Part shown: positions 9,624 through 19,492 of the stretch, in pieces | Layout of the letters: every line of letters starts with the position of its first letter | How positions within the stretch are numbered: the first letter of the stretch is position 1 | From: Dehalococcoidales bacterium | GTDB taxonomy: Bacteria; Chloroflexota; Dehalococcoidia; Dehalococcoidales; UBA5627 | Direction: 5' to 3' | Assembly (NCBI GenBank): GCA_028707255.1 | Contig: JAQTUQ010000003.1 | Location: 1-64,000 of the forward strand | DNA length: 64,000 nucleotides | The notes under the pieces: generated by a model | What the model saw: the letters and a program-made list of their open reading frames with translations, nothing else | Told to the model about the DNA's origin: nothing | Database searches by the model: none | Program-made: the position numbers and the translations under genes

Positions 9624-12600
9624 ATGATAAGATGTATTAAAACTTCCGGACGCTGGTTGTTGTCTGTTGTCTTGATGCTTGTGATTAGTGTAGCCTTGAC
9701 GGCTGCGTTGAATGTATGGGCAGCAGTTCCCCAGGATATTTATGTGGATGATGACTACACGGAAGCAACTGGTGGATGGAATGTGACTCACTTTGCCACA
9801 ATTCAGTCAGCCATCAATGCGGCTTCTCCCGGCGATACCATCAACGTGGCGGCGGGGACTTATACCGAGCAGGTTCTCATCCAACGGAGTGTGCAACTCG
9901 TCGGTGACGGCGCCGGTTCTGCTGTTATCCAACTGCCCGCGGCCAGGACTGATACGGCGGCAGCGGGCGGCAAGAGCTGGGATTATATCATTGCGGCTTA
10001 CCCGGTAAGCGGCACCATCGATGTGGTCATCGACGGCTTTACCATCGACGCCGACGGACTGGCAAAGCAGGCGGGTACCGACGGACTGGTCGGCGTGCTT
10101 TTTAACAACGTCAATGGCGCACAATCCGGCCTCAACAATTGTGTGATTCAGGGATTTGAACAGGTAGAATACGAAAGCTGGGGCATACGTGTCTACGGAG
10201 ATTCCGGAGTCACTATTGATAACAATACTATCATCGACTATACCCGCGACGGTATCACGGTAAGTGGAGATGCAGGCGTTGGGGATGACCCTGTTGTCAC
10301 TATCAGCGATAACACCTTGACTGGTAGCGCCTTACCGCTAAACGGCATCTCGATACTTGACGGCGCCACCGGTACCATCAGCGGCAACACGGTCAGCGGT
10401 CTTACCCGCAGCACGCCATGGGCGGCGGTAGGTATCATGGTGGATACTTCAACGGGCGTCCAGATAAACAACAACACGATTAACGGGTGCTTCTATGGTA
10501 TTTACCTGGGTGATGCCACTGACACTACAGTGAGCGGAAACACCCTCACGGACAATATAAAAAGAGGCATCAGCCTGCATAATGCCAGCGGTAATACCAT
10601 TTTCGGCAACACTATAAATGGGCCGGCGGCCGGAACGGACGATGTCGGTATAGGGCTGGCGAATGGCTCAGCTAATAATACGATTGGCGGCGACTTGCCG
10701 GCTGACGGCAACATTATCACGATGGCTATTGCCGGTTCCGCCAACTTGTATGCAATCCACCTGCAGGGAGATGCCGGAAGCGGAAATATCATCAAGAACA
10801 ATACCATTACCGGCGGCTTGCGGGCGGTACAGTTCGACGGGCCTCCCGGCATCACCGGTACAACGACAATTGCCAACAACACGTTCAGCGGGCAGTCGTT
10901 CGGCGGAATAATTGCTATCAACAACGGCAGCCTGGTCATCACGGATAATACCCTGACGAATACGACGCGGCCGATGGAATTCTGGGGACCGGTTAATGTG
11001 ACCATTACAGGAAACACCATTGACGGCGCGCTCTTCGACGGCATCAACATGGGCAATGTCAGCGGGACGAAGCTGATTGAGAATAATACTTTCAGCAATA
11101 TCGTTAATGGAGATGCAAACATCGCTGCCATCTACGGCCGTGCTGACAGCGACAATATGGTCATTAACAATAACACTATCAGCAGTTCATGGAAGGGCAT
11201 TCAGATAGATACCGGCTGTACCGGGACGGTTATCACCGACAATACCATTAGCGATAATTCCTGGTCGGGAATCAGCGCCTACGATGCGCTGTTGACGGTG
11301 ACCGGCAATACCATTGATACTTGCTGGCGTGGTATTGAAATCGCCGGTGCGTTGACAGCACACAATAACTCATTCCTCAATAATGTGTATGGCTCGGTTA
11401 TCTTCTATAACAATGATGCTCACGACGTTACCGACAACTGGTGGGGTAGCGCCAGCGGTCCGTCGGTATGGCTGAATGGAGTTAACCAGAGCACATACAA
11501 TCAGGCCTCGCAGGTGGAATATATACAGGCGAACACTAATGGCAATTTTACGTATACGCCATGGCTGAATGCCGCACCGCCTGGTGGGGAAAGCTTTGCT
11601 CCTGTAACCAATGGAGATAACAGCTATGCTTCCATTCAGGCGGCTATCGATGACGCTACAGCAGGAGACACTATCAACGTGGCGGCGGGGACGTATGACG
11701 AGAACATTACGGTTGATAAATCCCTCACTATTAACGGTGCCGGAGCCGGCGACACAATCATCGACGGTGGTGGTAGCGGTGTGGTAGTGCTAATTACAGC
11801 CGGTAACGTCACCTTTCAAGGGTTCAATGTAACTGGTTCAGGTAATAATATACAAGCACACGCCGGTATAGTGCTTCAGGGAGTGACCGGCTGTACAATT
11901 GAAAACAATACAGTCAGTAATAATGCTGCTAACGGCATTGCATTGGCGATATCGAGTAACAATATTATACGAAACAATACGACTAACAATAATGTTGCCT
12001 GGGGCATTGTTGTTGTAAATCCAGGAACAAATGATGGCGAAGCAACGGCAATGGCATCTACCGGAAATACTTTCGAAGGCAATACCAGTAACGATAACGG
12101 GGCAGAAGGTATTTATCTCGATAAGCGCTGTAACAATAACAGTGTAATCGATAATACTCTATCCGGAAACTCAGGAAACGGCATCCACCTTTACGAGTCG
12201 CATGGCAATACCATTACAGGAAACATAATAACTGATAATGTCGGATCAGGTATTTATATAAAGAGTCATGACAATAACGTATCAGAAAATACTATTACCG
12301 GTAACAATACCGGCAATTCAAGTGAACATGCAGGTATTTACTTGAAGAGCGGGTGGATAGATCATAAAAGCCATGTTGATGGCAACCAGCTTTTAGCCGA
12401 AAACAATAGCATAAACCATAACAACATTTCAGGGAATAATAATGCCGGGGTGTTCTACCTGGAAAACGAGTATACCTATGATGATGACCTCGTCATAGAT
12501 GCCACTCTCAACTGGTGGGGCGATGCCAGCGGGCCGGCTCATGCAAGCAATCCCGATGGTAACGGCGATGGAATTTCCGATAATGTCGACTACGAACCAT

Positions 12601-13448
12601 GGATAGGCAGCAGCGAAGAACTGGAGCTATTGGGAGATGATGTAAACTACTATATAGATTCCGATGGCAAAATACTTGAAGAAATCGTAGCTACTTCCGA
12701 TGATGGCGGTTTTACCATCACAATTCCTGAAGGAACAATTGCTCTCGATGAATTCGGTGAACCGCTGCCCGGTATCGATGTTAGCACAGGTAACGGTATA
12801 GAACCGCCGGAGGATGCTGCTATCGTAGGTTTAATATATAACTGGGAACCTGAAGGTGCAACATTCGACCCGTACATAATATTTGAATTTCATTATAATG
12901 ACGAGGATATTCCAAGTGGTTTCGAAGAAACGAATTTAGTTATAATGTATTATGATTCTGATGCAGCAGAGTGGGTCGCTCTCGAAACTTTTGTCGATAC
13001 ACTTAATAACGTTGCAACAGCCTATGTAACACACTTTACATCGTTTTCTTTGTTTTCAGTTGAAGCGGAAATCGTAACGACCACCATTATTTCGACGATA
13101 ATTAATACAACGACCATAATAATTTCAGACAACCCGATAACAGTTACAACAACGCAGACAATGCCACAGGTGACCATAACTCAACTTCTACCGGGTACTA
13201 TGGCAACAGTTACGCTACCGGTTACTATAACACAAACCGGTGCTGGAGCTACCGTAACACAAACTGAACTTCAAACAACAGCGATAACTACTACACAACA
13301 GCAAAGCGCAACGACTGCGACATCGACAACTACTACAACGCAAACTATAACCCAGGAAGTTATCAATTGGACAATAACCATCGTAATAGCGATAATCGCA
13401 TTACTAATTGGGGCTCTGTTAGTTGCAATAATTGTAAGGCGAATTTAA
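9624..13448 (+). CDS. Secreted right-handed parallel beta-helix surface protein with Thr-rich stalk and C-terminal TM anchor
   Basis: N-terminal signal peptide; repeated NNTI/GNTI beta-helix rungs (NosD/pectate-lyase-like); two IQSAINAASPGDTINVAAGTY modules; C-terminal TTTTTTQTITQ...TITIVIAIIALLIGALLVAIIVRRI; GGAGGATATAG upstream of the start. Confidence 0.88.
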   Translation: MIRCIKTSGRWLLSVVLMLVISVALTAALNVWAAVPQDIYVDDDYTEATGGWNVTHFATIQSAINAASPGDTINVAAGTYTEQVLIQRSVQLVGDGAGSAVIQLPAARTDTAAAGGKSWDYIIAAYPVSGTIDVVIDGFTIDADGLAKQAGTDGLVGVLFNNVNGAQSGLNNCVIQGFEQVEYESWGIRVYGDSGVTIDNNTIIDYTRDGITVSGDAGVGDDPVVTISDNTLTGSALPLNGISILDGATGTISGNTVSGLTRSTPWAAVGIMVDTSTGVQINNNTINGCFYGIYLGDATDTTVSGNTLTDNIKRGISLHNASGNTIFGNTINGPAAGTDDVGIGLANGSANNTIGGDLPADGNIITMAIAGSANLYAIHLQGDAGSGNIIKNNTITGGLRAVQFDGPPGITGTTTIANNTFSGQSFGGIIAINNGSLVITDNTLTNTTRPMEFWGPVNVTITGNTIDGALFDGINMGNVSGTKLIENNTFSNIVNGDANIAAIYGRADSDNMVINNNTISSSWKGIQIDTGCTGTVITDNTISDNSWSGISAYDALLTVTGNTIDTCWRGIEIAGALTAHNNSFLNNVYGSVIFYNNDAHDVTDNWWGSASGPSVWLNGVNQSTYNQASQVEYIQANTNGNFTYTPWLNAAPPGGESFAPVTNGDNSYASIQAAIDDATAGDTINVAAGTYDENITVDKSLTINGAGAGDTIIDGGGSGVVVLITAGNVTFQGFNVTGSGNNIQAHAGIVLQGVTGCTIENNTVSNNAANGIALAISSNNIIRNNTTNNNVAWGIVVVNPGTNDGEATAMASTGNTFEGNTSNDNGAEGIYLDKRCNNNSVIDNTLSGNSGNGIHLYESHGNTITGNIITDNVGSGIYIKSHDNNVSENTITGNNTGNSSEHAGIYLKSGWIDHKSHVDGNQLLAENNSINHNNISGNNNAGVFYLENEYTYDDDLVIDATLNWWGDASGPAHASNPDGNGDGISDNVDYEPWIGSSEELELLGDDVNYYIDSDGKILEEIVATSDDGGFTITIPEGTIALDEFGEPLPGIDVSTGNGIEPPEDAAIVGLIYNWEPEGATFDPYIIFEFHYNDEDIPSGFEETNLVIMYYDSDAAEWVALETFVDTLNNVATAYVTHFTSFSLFSVEAEIVTTTIISTIINTTTIIISDNPITVTTTQTMPQVTITQLLPGTMATVTLPVTITQTGAGATVTQTELQTTAITTTQQQSATTATSTTTTTQTITQEVINWTITIVIAIIALLIGALLVAIIVRRI

Positions 13449-13515
13449 TAAACTTCCCACGACCTTACGGTCGGGGTATTAAGTTAGGTAGGATAAATAT
13501 ATTCGATAGTAAGAT

Positions 13516-13547
13516 TATAAGGCTGGGATTAAACTCTCAGCCTTATA
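13516..13547. terminator. Hairpin between convergent genes (tataaggctg / cagccttata)
   Basis: Perfect 10-bp inverted repeat, 12-nt loop, between the convergent CDSs. Confidence 0.55.
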
Positions 13548-13567
13548 GTTTGTAACCGAACGGCAGT

Positions 13568-14197
13568 CTATTCCGTTTTGGGGATTAAAACACCGACCGG
13601 GCATTTTTTAACGCATTCCATACAGAAATCGCAATGTGCGGCACTCTCGAAGCAGGCAATTTTTGTTTCATATCCCCTATTAACAAAGTAGATATGACTT
13701 GCTCCGTATATTTTTTCACAGGTTTGAACGCATATTCCGCAACGGACGCATTTATTGGGGTCGTAGTAAAGAAAAGGGGTTAGGGTCTCAAGCGGCAGTT
13801 TGTTTTTAGGAGGCCGTAAGTTATCTATCCTCCGCCTGTCGATATGTAGATGCGCCATAATTTTTTGAAGCTCGCATTTTCCGTTTGCCGGGCATTCACG
13901 ACAGGTGAAGTGGTGATCAGCAATGATGAGTTCAACAACGGGACGAATCGCCGCATCTATTTCCGGAGTATTGGTTTTAACAATCATTTCGTTTTCTGCC
14001 AGTGTGCGGCAAGCCAGCACAATTTTTTCGTTATTAACTTCAACCATACACAAACGGCAAACACCGCCGGGGACTAAATCGGCATTGTAACAGAGGTGCG
14101 GAATATAAATATGATTTTCCAGGGCTACCTGCATTATGGTCGCCCCCTGATCGGCATCAAATTGCTGCCCATTGATAGAAAAGCGTATTTTATTCAT
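13568..14197 (-). CDS. HoxU/NuoG-N-like iron-sulfur subunit (2Fe-2S, His-Cys3 4Fe-4S and two 4Fe-4S)
   Basis: MNKIRFSINGQQFDADQGATIMQVALENHIYIPHLC; HHFTCRECPANGKCELQ; CVRCGICVQTC; CDFCMECVKKCP. Internal ATG at 14197 preferred over the ORF-track start at 14275, which overlaps the upstream CDS by 86 bp. Confidence 0.88.
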   Translation of the reverse strand: MNKIRFSINGQQFDADQGATIMQVALENHIYIPHLCYNADLVPGGVCRLCMVEVNNEKIVLACRTLAENEMIVKTNTPEIDAAIRPVVELIIADHHFTCRECPANGKCELQKIMAHLHIDRRRIDNLRPPKNKLPLETLTPFLYYDPNKCVRCGICVQTCEKIYGASHIYFVNRGYETKIACFESAAHCDFCMECVKKCPVGVLIPKTE

Positions 14198-15887
14198 CGA
14201 TATTTCCTTCTTCAACGAGCAATCGGCATACGTTTGCATGGCATCTTTTATGATTGATGTGGGCTTCGTATTCATTCTGGAAATAGCGCAGAGTAGTCAA
14301 AACCGGGTTGGGGGCAGTTCGTCCCAGTCCGCAAAGCGAGGTATGAGCTACCGATTCGCTGAGTTCAAGCAGCATATCGATATCCGTTTGCCTGCCCTTT
14401 CCTTTAGTAATATCATCCAGTATATCAAACATCTGTTTTGTGCCGAGCCGGCAGGGAATGCACTGTCCGCAGGATTCCTGCTTAGCAAAATCGAGGAAAA
14501 AGCGTGCCACATCGACCATACAGGTATCTTCATCCAAAACCACCATGCCTCCGGAACCCATAATTGAACCGGCAACAGCTAATGAATCGAAGGCAATCGG
14601 AAGTTCGAGCAGTTCGGCAGGTAAGCATCCCCCCGAAGGTCCGCCAGTTTGCACAGCTTTAAACTCTTTGCCGTTCGGGATGCCTCCGCCGATATCGAAA
14701 ATTATCTTTCGCAGCGTAATCCCCATCGGAACCTCAATTAAGCCGCGGTTAGCCACCTTGCCGGTGAGGGCAAAAATTGCCGTGCCTTTACTGCTTCCGG
14801 TTCCGCGGTCGGCAAACCACTCTGCGCCGTTTGTAATAATGGCCGGGATATTGGCCAATGTTTTAACGTTATTGATATCGGTCGGTTTTCCCCATAATCC
14901 GCTTTCAGCGGGGTAGGGCGGGCGGTGCCGCGGCATACCCCTGTTCCCTTCGATAGATGCTAACAACGCCGATTCTTCACCGCAGACAAAGGCTCCGGCG
15001 CCTTCCCTGATTTCGATATCGAAGTTAAAACCCGAATCCAGTATATTTTCACCCAGTAACTCATATTGGCCCATCTGTTCAATGGCGGTTCTAACTCTTT
15101 TTATAGCCAAGGGGTATTCATCGCGGATATATATAAAGCCGCGGCTGCATCCGATGGCATAAGCTGCAATCAGCATTCCTTCGAGAACAGAATGAGGGTC
15201 GCTTTCAAGAAGAGACCTATCCATATAAGCTCCGGGGTCTCCTTCATCGGCATTGCAGATCAGATATTTCGGGTAAGATTCCGTCTTGCGGCATTCCTTC
15301 CACTTGAACCCGGTAGGGAAACCGGCTCCACCCAATCCACGTAATCCCGATTTTTCCACTTCATCTATTATCTCGTCCTGCTGGGTGCATAAAGCTTTTT
15401 CGAATCCCTTATAACCTCCCCGAGCAATATATTGAGAAATATCCTCAGGATTAATCACGCCGATATTTTTAAGAGCTGTGCGTTCCTGATATTTAAGGAA
15501 ATCGATTTCGAAGAGGTTGGGAATGCCGTCTATTGCTTCGCCCCAAGCACCGAGTGCCAGGTCGGTGCGATAATTGTTATTTACCAGGTAATCCGTGATA
15601 AGCTCTGCAGCCGTCTCGGGTTCAAGATTTCTATAAGTGATGCGAGGTTGCCCGGGTTTAATGATATCGACCATCGGTTCGCAGTAACACATGCCCAGAC
15701 AGCCGGTTTTGTGAATTCTGGCTTCAATGTGATTCTTCATCAGGGTCGATTCTATAGATTTATATATGGATAAGGCTCCGGCAGCTTCACCGCAGGTAGC
15801 CATGCCTATAAATATCTGAGGGATGGACGGATTAGTTATCTTCTGCCATTCTTTTTCAGCCTTTGCCCTGAAATCTGCCGTTATCAT
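14190..15887 (-). CDS. NuoF-like NADH-binding subunit (HndC/HydB/HoxF family)
   Basis: GLRGLGGAGFPTGFKWKECR; NADEGDPGAYMDRSLLESDPHSVLEGM; ESCGQCIPCRLGTKQM. Confidence 0.93.
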   Translation of the reverse strand: MITADFRAKAEKEWQKITNPSIPQIFIGMATCGEAAGALSIYKSIESTLMKNHIEARIHKTGCLGMCYCEPMVDIIKPGQPRITYRNLEPETAAELITDYLVNNNYRTDLALGAWGEAIDGIPNLFEIDFLKYQERTALKNIGVINPEDISQYIARGGYKGFEKALCTQQDEIIDEVEKSGLRGLGGAGFPTGFKWKECRKTESYPKYLICNADEGDPGAYMDRSLLESDPHSVLEGMLIAAYAIGCSRGFIYIRDEYPLAIKRVRTAIEQMGQYELLGENILDSGFNFDIEIREGAGAFVCGEESALLASIEGNRGMPRHRPPYPAESGLWGKPTDINNVKTLANIPAIITNGAEWFADRGTGSSKGTAIFALTGKVANRGLIEVPMGITLRKIIFDIGGGIPNGKEFKAVQTGGPSGGCLPAELLELPIAFDSLAVAGSIMGSGGMVVLDEDTCMVDVARFFLDFAKQESCGQCIPCRLGTKQMFDILDDITKGKGRQTDIDMLLELSESVAHTSLCGLGRTAPNPVLTTLRYFQNEYEAHINHKRCHANVCRLLVEEGNIDE

Positions 15888-15914
15888 TCTTTGCCTCCGC
15901 TAACGCAGCTGAAA

Positions 15915-16640
15915 TTATCCGGGATTTTCGTCTTTTGTATCCGTTTTTTTGAAAAGCTTTTGTACCTTATCCGAATTCATTTTTCCGTAAGTCTCACTAT
16001 TTACGGTAATAACCGGAGCGAGTGCGCAGCAACCGACACAGGCAACGTTGTCGAGAGTATATTCATTGTCTGTAGAAGTTTCGCCTTCTTTTATTCCCAG
16101 CAGTTTCTCGGTATCTCTTGTCAACTGAGGCGCGCCGCTGATATGGCAGGCGGTGCCTCGGCAAATACAGACATGCCGTCTTCCGGGAGGGGTAAGCCGC
16201 AGGGATTTGTAGAAAGACGCCACAGAATGGATGTGTCCCTCTGGCAACTTAAGAAAGCGGGCTATATGGCTGACCATATCTTTCGGCAGGTAACCGAAAT
16301 TAGACTGGAGTTCGAGCAGAATAGGTATTAAGCCGCTTTTATTGCCGTTGTAAAAGGACAGGATTTTGCCCAATCTCAGGTATTTAAACAGGGGGATGCT
16401 CATCGGGCATTCCGTAGTACAGTCTCCGCAATCGTTACATTCGTCGATACCGTGTTTTTTGCTATCGGCAAAGCGGCCGTTTTTAATATCTTCTAAAAGA
16501 ATCGACGGCCAAAGGCCTTTATCGCAAACTTCCAGGCATAAGCTACAATCGATACAGGGATTTTCCCTTATCAATTCTTTATCGGAAGGCTTATCATCCC
16601 GCTTTTTGAAAAAAGAAAGAACCGGCGCAATCTTGTTCAT
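15915..16640 (-). CDS. NuoE-like 2Fe-2S thioredoxin-fold subunit with N-terminal dicluster ferredoxin domain
   Basis: CIDCSLCLEVC and CNDCGDCTTEC at the N-terminus; CICRGTACHISGAP...DNVACVGCCALAPV at the C-terminus. Confidence 0.88.
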   Translation of the reverse strand: MNKIAPVLSFFKKRDDKPSDKELIRENPCIDCSLCLEVCDKGLWPSILLEDIKNGRFADSKKHGIDECNDCGDCTTECPMSIPLFKYLRLGKILSFYNGNKSGLIPILLELQSNFGYLPKDMVSHIARFLKLPEGHIHSVASFYKSLRLTPPGRRHVCICRGTACHISGAPQLTRDTEKLLGIKEGETSTDNEYTLDNVACVGCCALAPVITVNSETYGKMNSDKVQKLFKKTDTKDENPG

Positions 16641-16988
16641 CTTCTGTATTTACCTTAGCGATAATTTCGTCGACATATATAGAATAAAACCCTCTATTAT
16701 ATAATATATTTATGAAATAACTAAATCGGACAAATATAGTCCAGTATACAATATAATACTTATTTTGTCACTATTTTTTAAGAATACATTGAATTTTAAA
16801 CTTTTTAGGGTAGACCACAAAATTATTCAAACAGTATGCAGAGATGGGTTTGAGTAATAAGGAGATTTGCACTAGGAACGATGCCCTTATCTGTTTGAAC
16901 TCTCTATATCTAAAATGGAGCAAGCGTTTTAAATATGAAAAAGAAAAATCTGCAAAAGTTCAGAAACAGGTTAAACCCTTACAATATC

Positions 16989-17016
16989 TTGACAAAAAAG
17001 AAGGAATTATTATATT
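16989..17016 (+). promoter_or_regulatory. Candidate sigma70 promoter (TTGACA, 16 nt, TATATT) upstream of mgsD
   Basis: Hexamers read directly; about 270 nt upstream of the CDS. Confidence 0.35.
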
Positions 17017-17286
17017 GTTATTCAGCACTGGCTGCCGTATTTGCTCACATCAAAACTCCGGTTGTAATCTCTCCAACATCTATAGTATTCGAAGTATCAA
17101 TCCGACCCAAAAAGGTACATCTAAAAAGGGAGAAGTAGGGGTCTGTGAGGATAACGATAATTGATAATTAGTATTAGGATATATTTATAATAACAGGAAT
17201 TTTAAAATATATGGTGCTCATAATATATTAGATTATCTTTGGTGGTATATCTGCCATTATATGAATAACGAGAGGAGGGAAGTGTA

Positions 17287-19350
17287 ATGCGATTTGAAGC
17301 TATCAGGCCTGCCGACCACATCGGTCCGGTTAAAATTCATGATGTCTGTCGTGCTCTTGAACTGGATACCGGTTCGGATGCAGGAGCTCTTTCCAAAGAC
17401 AGCGCCGGTACGCGCCGTATAAGCCGTGAAGCAAGTTCAAAAATAGAACAAAAGCTGGCGATCGTTTTACCTGTAAAGAACGAAGACCTGAAGGTTTTTG
17501 AGGGTGTGCTGAGCGGTATTCCGCATGATTGCCTGATGATAGTGATATCAAATAGTAACATGGATTATTTTAAAAGCGAGAAGGATATCGTAAACCGGTT
17601 TTGTAATGTGAATAAACGACAGGCTCTGGTTATCCATCAAAAAGACCCCGACCTCGCTAACGCCTTTTCGTTTTCCGGCTACCCGGATATTATCGACGAT
17701 GACGGACTTATCCGTAACGGCAAAAGCGAAGGGATGATAATAGGTATTGTAATGTCCAGAATTATGGGCAGGGAATATGTGGGTTTTATAGATACCGATA
17801 ATTATATTCCCGGTGCCGTAATGGAGTATGTTAAACATTATGCCTCGGGTTTCAGCATGATTGAATCGCCTTATGCCATGGTCCGTATTTTATGGCGCTA
17901 TAAACCGAAGCTTATCGGAGAGTTATATTTTAAGAAATGGGGGCGCGTTTCGGAGATAAGCAACCGTTTTGTAAATGCGCTTCTTTCTACCAAGGGCAGG
18001 TTTGAAACGGAGGTAATTAAAACGGCGAATGCCGGAGAGCATGCCATGAGCCTAGAATTGGCTATGAGGCTAACCTATGGTTCTGGCTATGCTGTAGAGA
18101 CACAGGAACTAATATCCATACTTGAGAATTTCAGCGGCATTTTGGAACCAACCGATGACCTGATTTTTGAAAAAGGTGTAGAGGTAATCCAGACCGAATC
18201 TATTAATCCCCATCTGCATGCCGAAAAAGGAGGCGACCATTTGCTACAGGAAATGCTACTTCCCAGCCTTTCGGTGATATATTACAGTCCTCTGTGCGAA
18301 GAAAAAACGAAAGAAATGATTAAAAAGCAACTGACAGATATGGAATGTATAAAAGAAGGAGACGAAGTTCCCAATATTCAGCTAATTGCGCCTCCGCAGA
18401 ATATCGACCTTTCCATGTTTGCGGATAACATAGAGGGTATTATGCCGAGATTCGTTGTGCCTGATACATCGATTTACAGGATAGCTGTTGACAGGAGTAA
18501 AAAATCGGATTCGGCTCAAAAAGTAGTTGTTACCGACCTCGACGGAACCCTGCTAGATTCCCAAAATTATTCGTACACGCTGGCGCTCGATGCCATCAGG
18601 AAATTGCAGGGATTGGATATTCCGATTGTTTTTTGTTCCTCGAAAACCAGGTTTGAACAGGAAGTTTACCGTGATGAGCTGGGTATTAATGCACCGTTTA
18701 TTGTGGAAAACGGAGGCGCCATATATATTCCAAAGGATTATTTCAGGCTGCCGTTTTCATATGACAAGATTGTTGACGACTATATGGTTGTAGAGTTCGG
18801 TATTGCTTATCAGGAACTGCGTTATAAATTAAAGGAAGCGCTGGAGGAGGCATATCATCAAATTGAGTCTAACAGCCTGGGGGAATTATTTGTTAACAGC
18901 TTCGGCGACATGACGGTCGAAGAAGTTGCCAAAGAAACGGGGCTGGGGCTAAAAATGGCTGCTCTGGCTAAACAAAGGGAATACAGCGAAACTGTAACGA
19001 TTAAAGGCAGTAAAAAAGCCGTTGAAGCGGTGTTCGACCAGATAAAAAAGGCCGGACTGTTATGCACATTCGGCGGCAGGTTTTATGAAGTTACCGGGGG
19101 TAATGATAAGGGGAAAGCAGTAAAAATACTGCTTGAGCTTTACAAGATGAATTACGGGAACGTGATGTCATTTGGAATAGGGAACAATGTAAATGATTTA
19201 CCGCTTCTTTCACAGACAGATTTCCGTATGCTGGTTCAGGGGCAGGATAGAAGATGGAGCCGTATGAATATCTCCGGTCTCTATAAGGTCAGGGGAATCG
19301 GCCCCGACGGATGGAGTAAAGCGATCGAAATGATGCTCTCCAAACCGTAA
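17287..19350 (+). CDS. mgsD: Bifunctional mannosyl-3-phosphoglycerate synthase/phosphatase
   Basis: N-terminal GT55-like MPG synthase (IVLPVKNEDLKVFEGVLSGIPHDCLMIVISNS, GFIDTDNYIPGAV) fused to HAD MPG phosphatase (VVTDLDGTLLDSQNYSY, FGIGNNVNDLPLL); same architecture as the described Dehalococcoides enzyme. Confidence 0.92.
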   Translation: MRFEAIRPADHIGPVKIHDVCRALELDTGSDAGALSKDSAGTRRISREASSKIEQKLAIVLPVKNEDLKVFEGVLSGIPHDCLMIVISNSNMDYFKSEKDIVNRFCNVNKRQALVIHQKDPDLANAFSFSGYPDIIDDDGLIRNGKSEGMIIGIVMSRIMGREYVGFIDTDNYIPGAVMEYVKHYASGFSMIESPYAMVRILWRYKPKLIGELYFKKWGRVSEISNRFVNALLSTKGRFETEVIKTANAGEHAMSLELAMRLTYGSGYAVETQELISILENFSGILEPTDDLIFEKGVEVIQTESINPHLHAEKGGDHLLQEMLLPSLSVIYYSPLCEEKTKEMIKKQLTDMECIKEGDEVPNIQLIAPPQNIDLSMFADNIEGIMPRFVVPDTSIYRIAVDRSKKSDSAQKVVVTDLDGTLLDSQNYSYTLALDAIRKLQGLDIPIVFCSSKTRFEQEVYRDELGINAPFIVENGGAIYIPKDYFRLPFSYDKIVDDYMVVEFGIAYQELRYKLKEALEEAYHQIESNSLGELFVNSFGDMTVEEVAKETGLGLKMAALAKQREYSETVTIKGSKKAVEAVFDQIKKAGLLCTFGGRFYEVTGGNDKGKAVKILLELYKMNYGNVMSFGIGNNVNDLPLLSQTDFRMLVQGQDRRWSRMNISGLYKVRGIGPDGWSKAIEMMLSKP

Positions 19351-19352
19351 TT

Positions 19353-19371
19353 TTAAGATAAACCATCTTAA
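19353..19371. terminator. Possible hairpin terminator (ttaagat / atcttaa) between convergent mgsD and gap
   Basis: 7-bp inverted repeat just after the mgsD stop; no clear T tract. Confidence 0.3.
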
Positions 19372-19492
19372 CATAAGAATCGAAGGGGAATCGGCTAAGT
19401 ACTTTCTGTAAACAGGCCTTGGATTTGGCTCCGCCCATCTTATTAAGGACAGGAGCGGAGCTAAAAAATTTCATATTCGCGAGAAAAGAATT

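Noticed and set aside
14198-14275. N-terminal extension of the HoxU-like ORF
   Set aside because: Lies inside the NuoF-like CDS; the internal ATG at 14197 begins exactly at the conserved 2Fe-2S domain.
16844-17164. 106-aa and 67-aa ORFs between the diaphorase operon and mgsD
   Set aside because: Two overlapping frames of similar quality, no homology recognised, and a candidate promoter lies inside; treated as intergenic.
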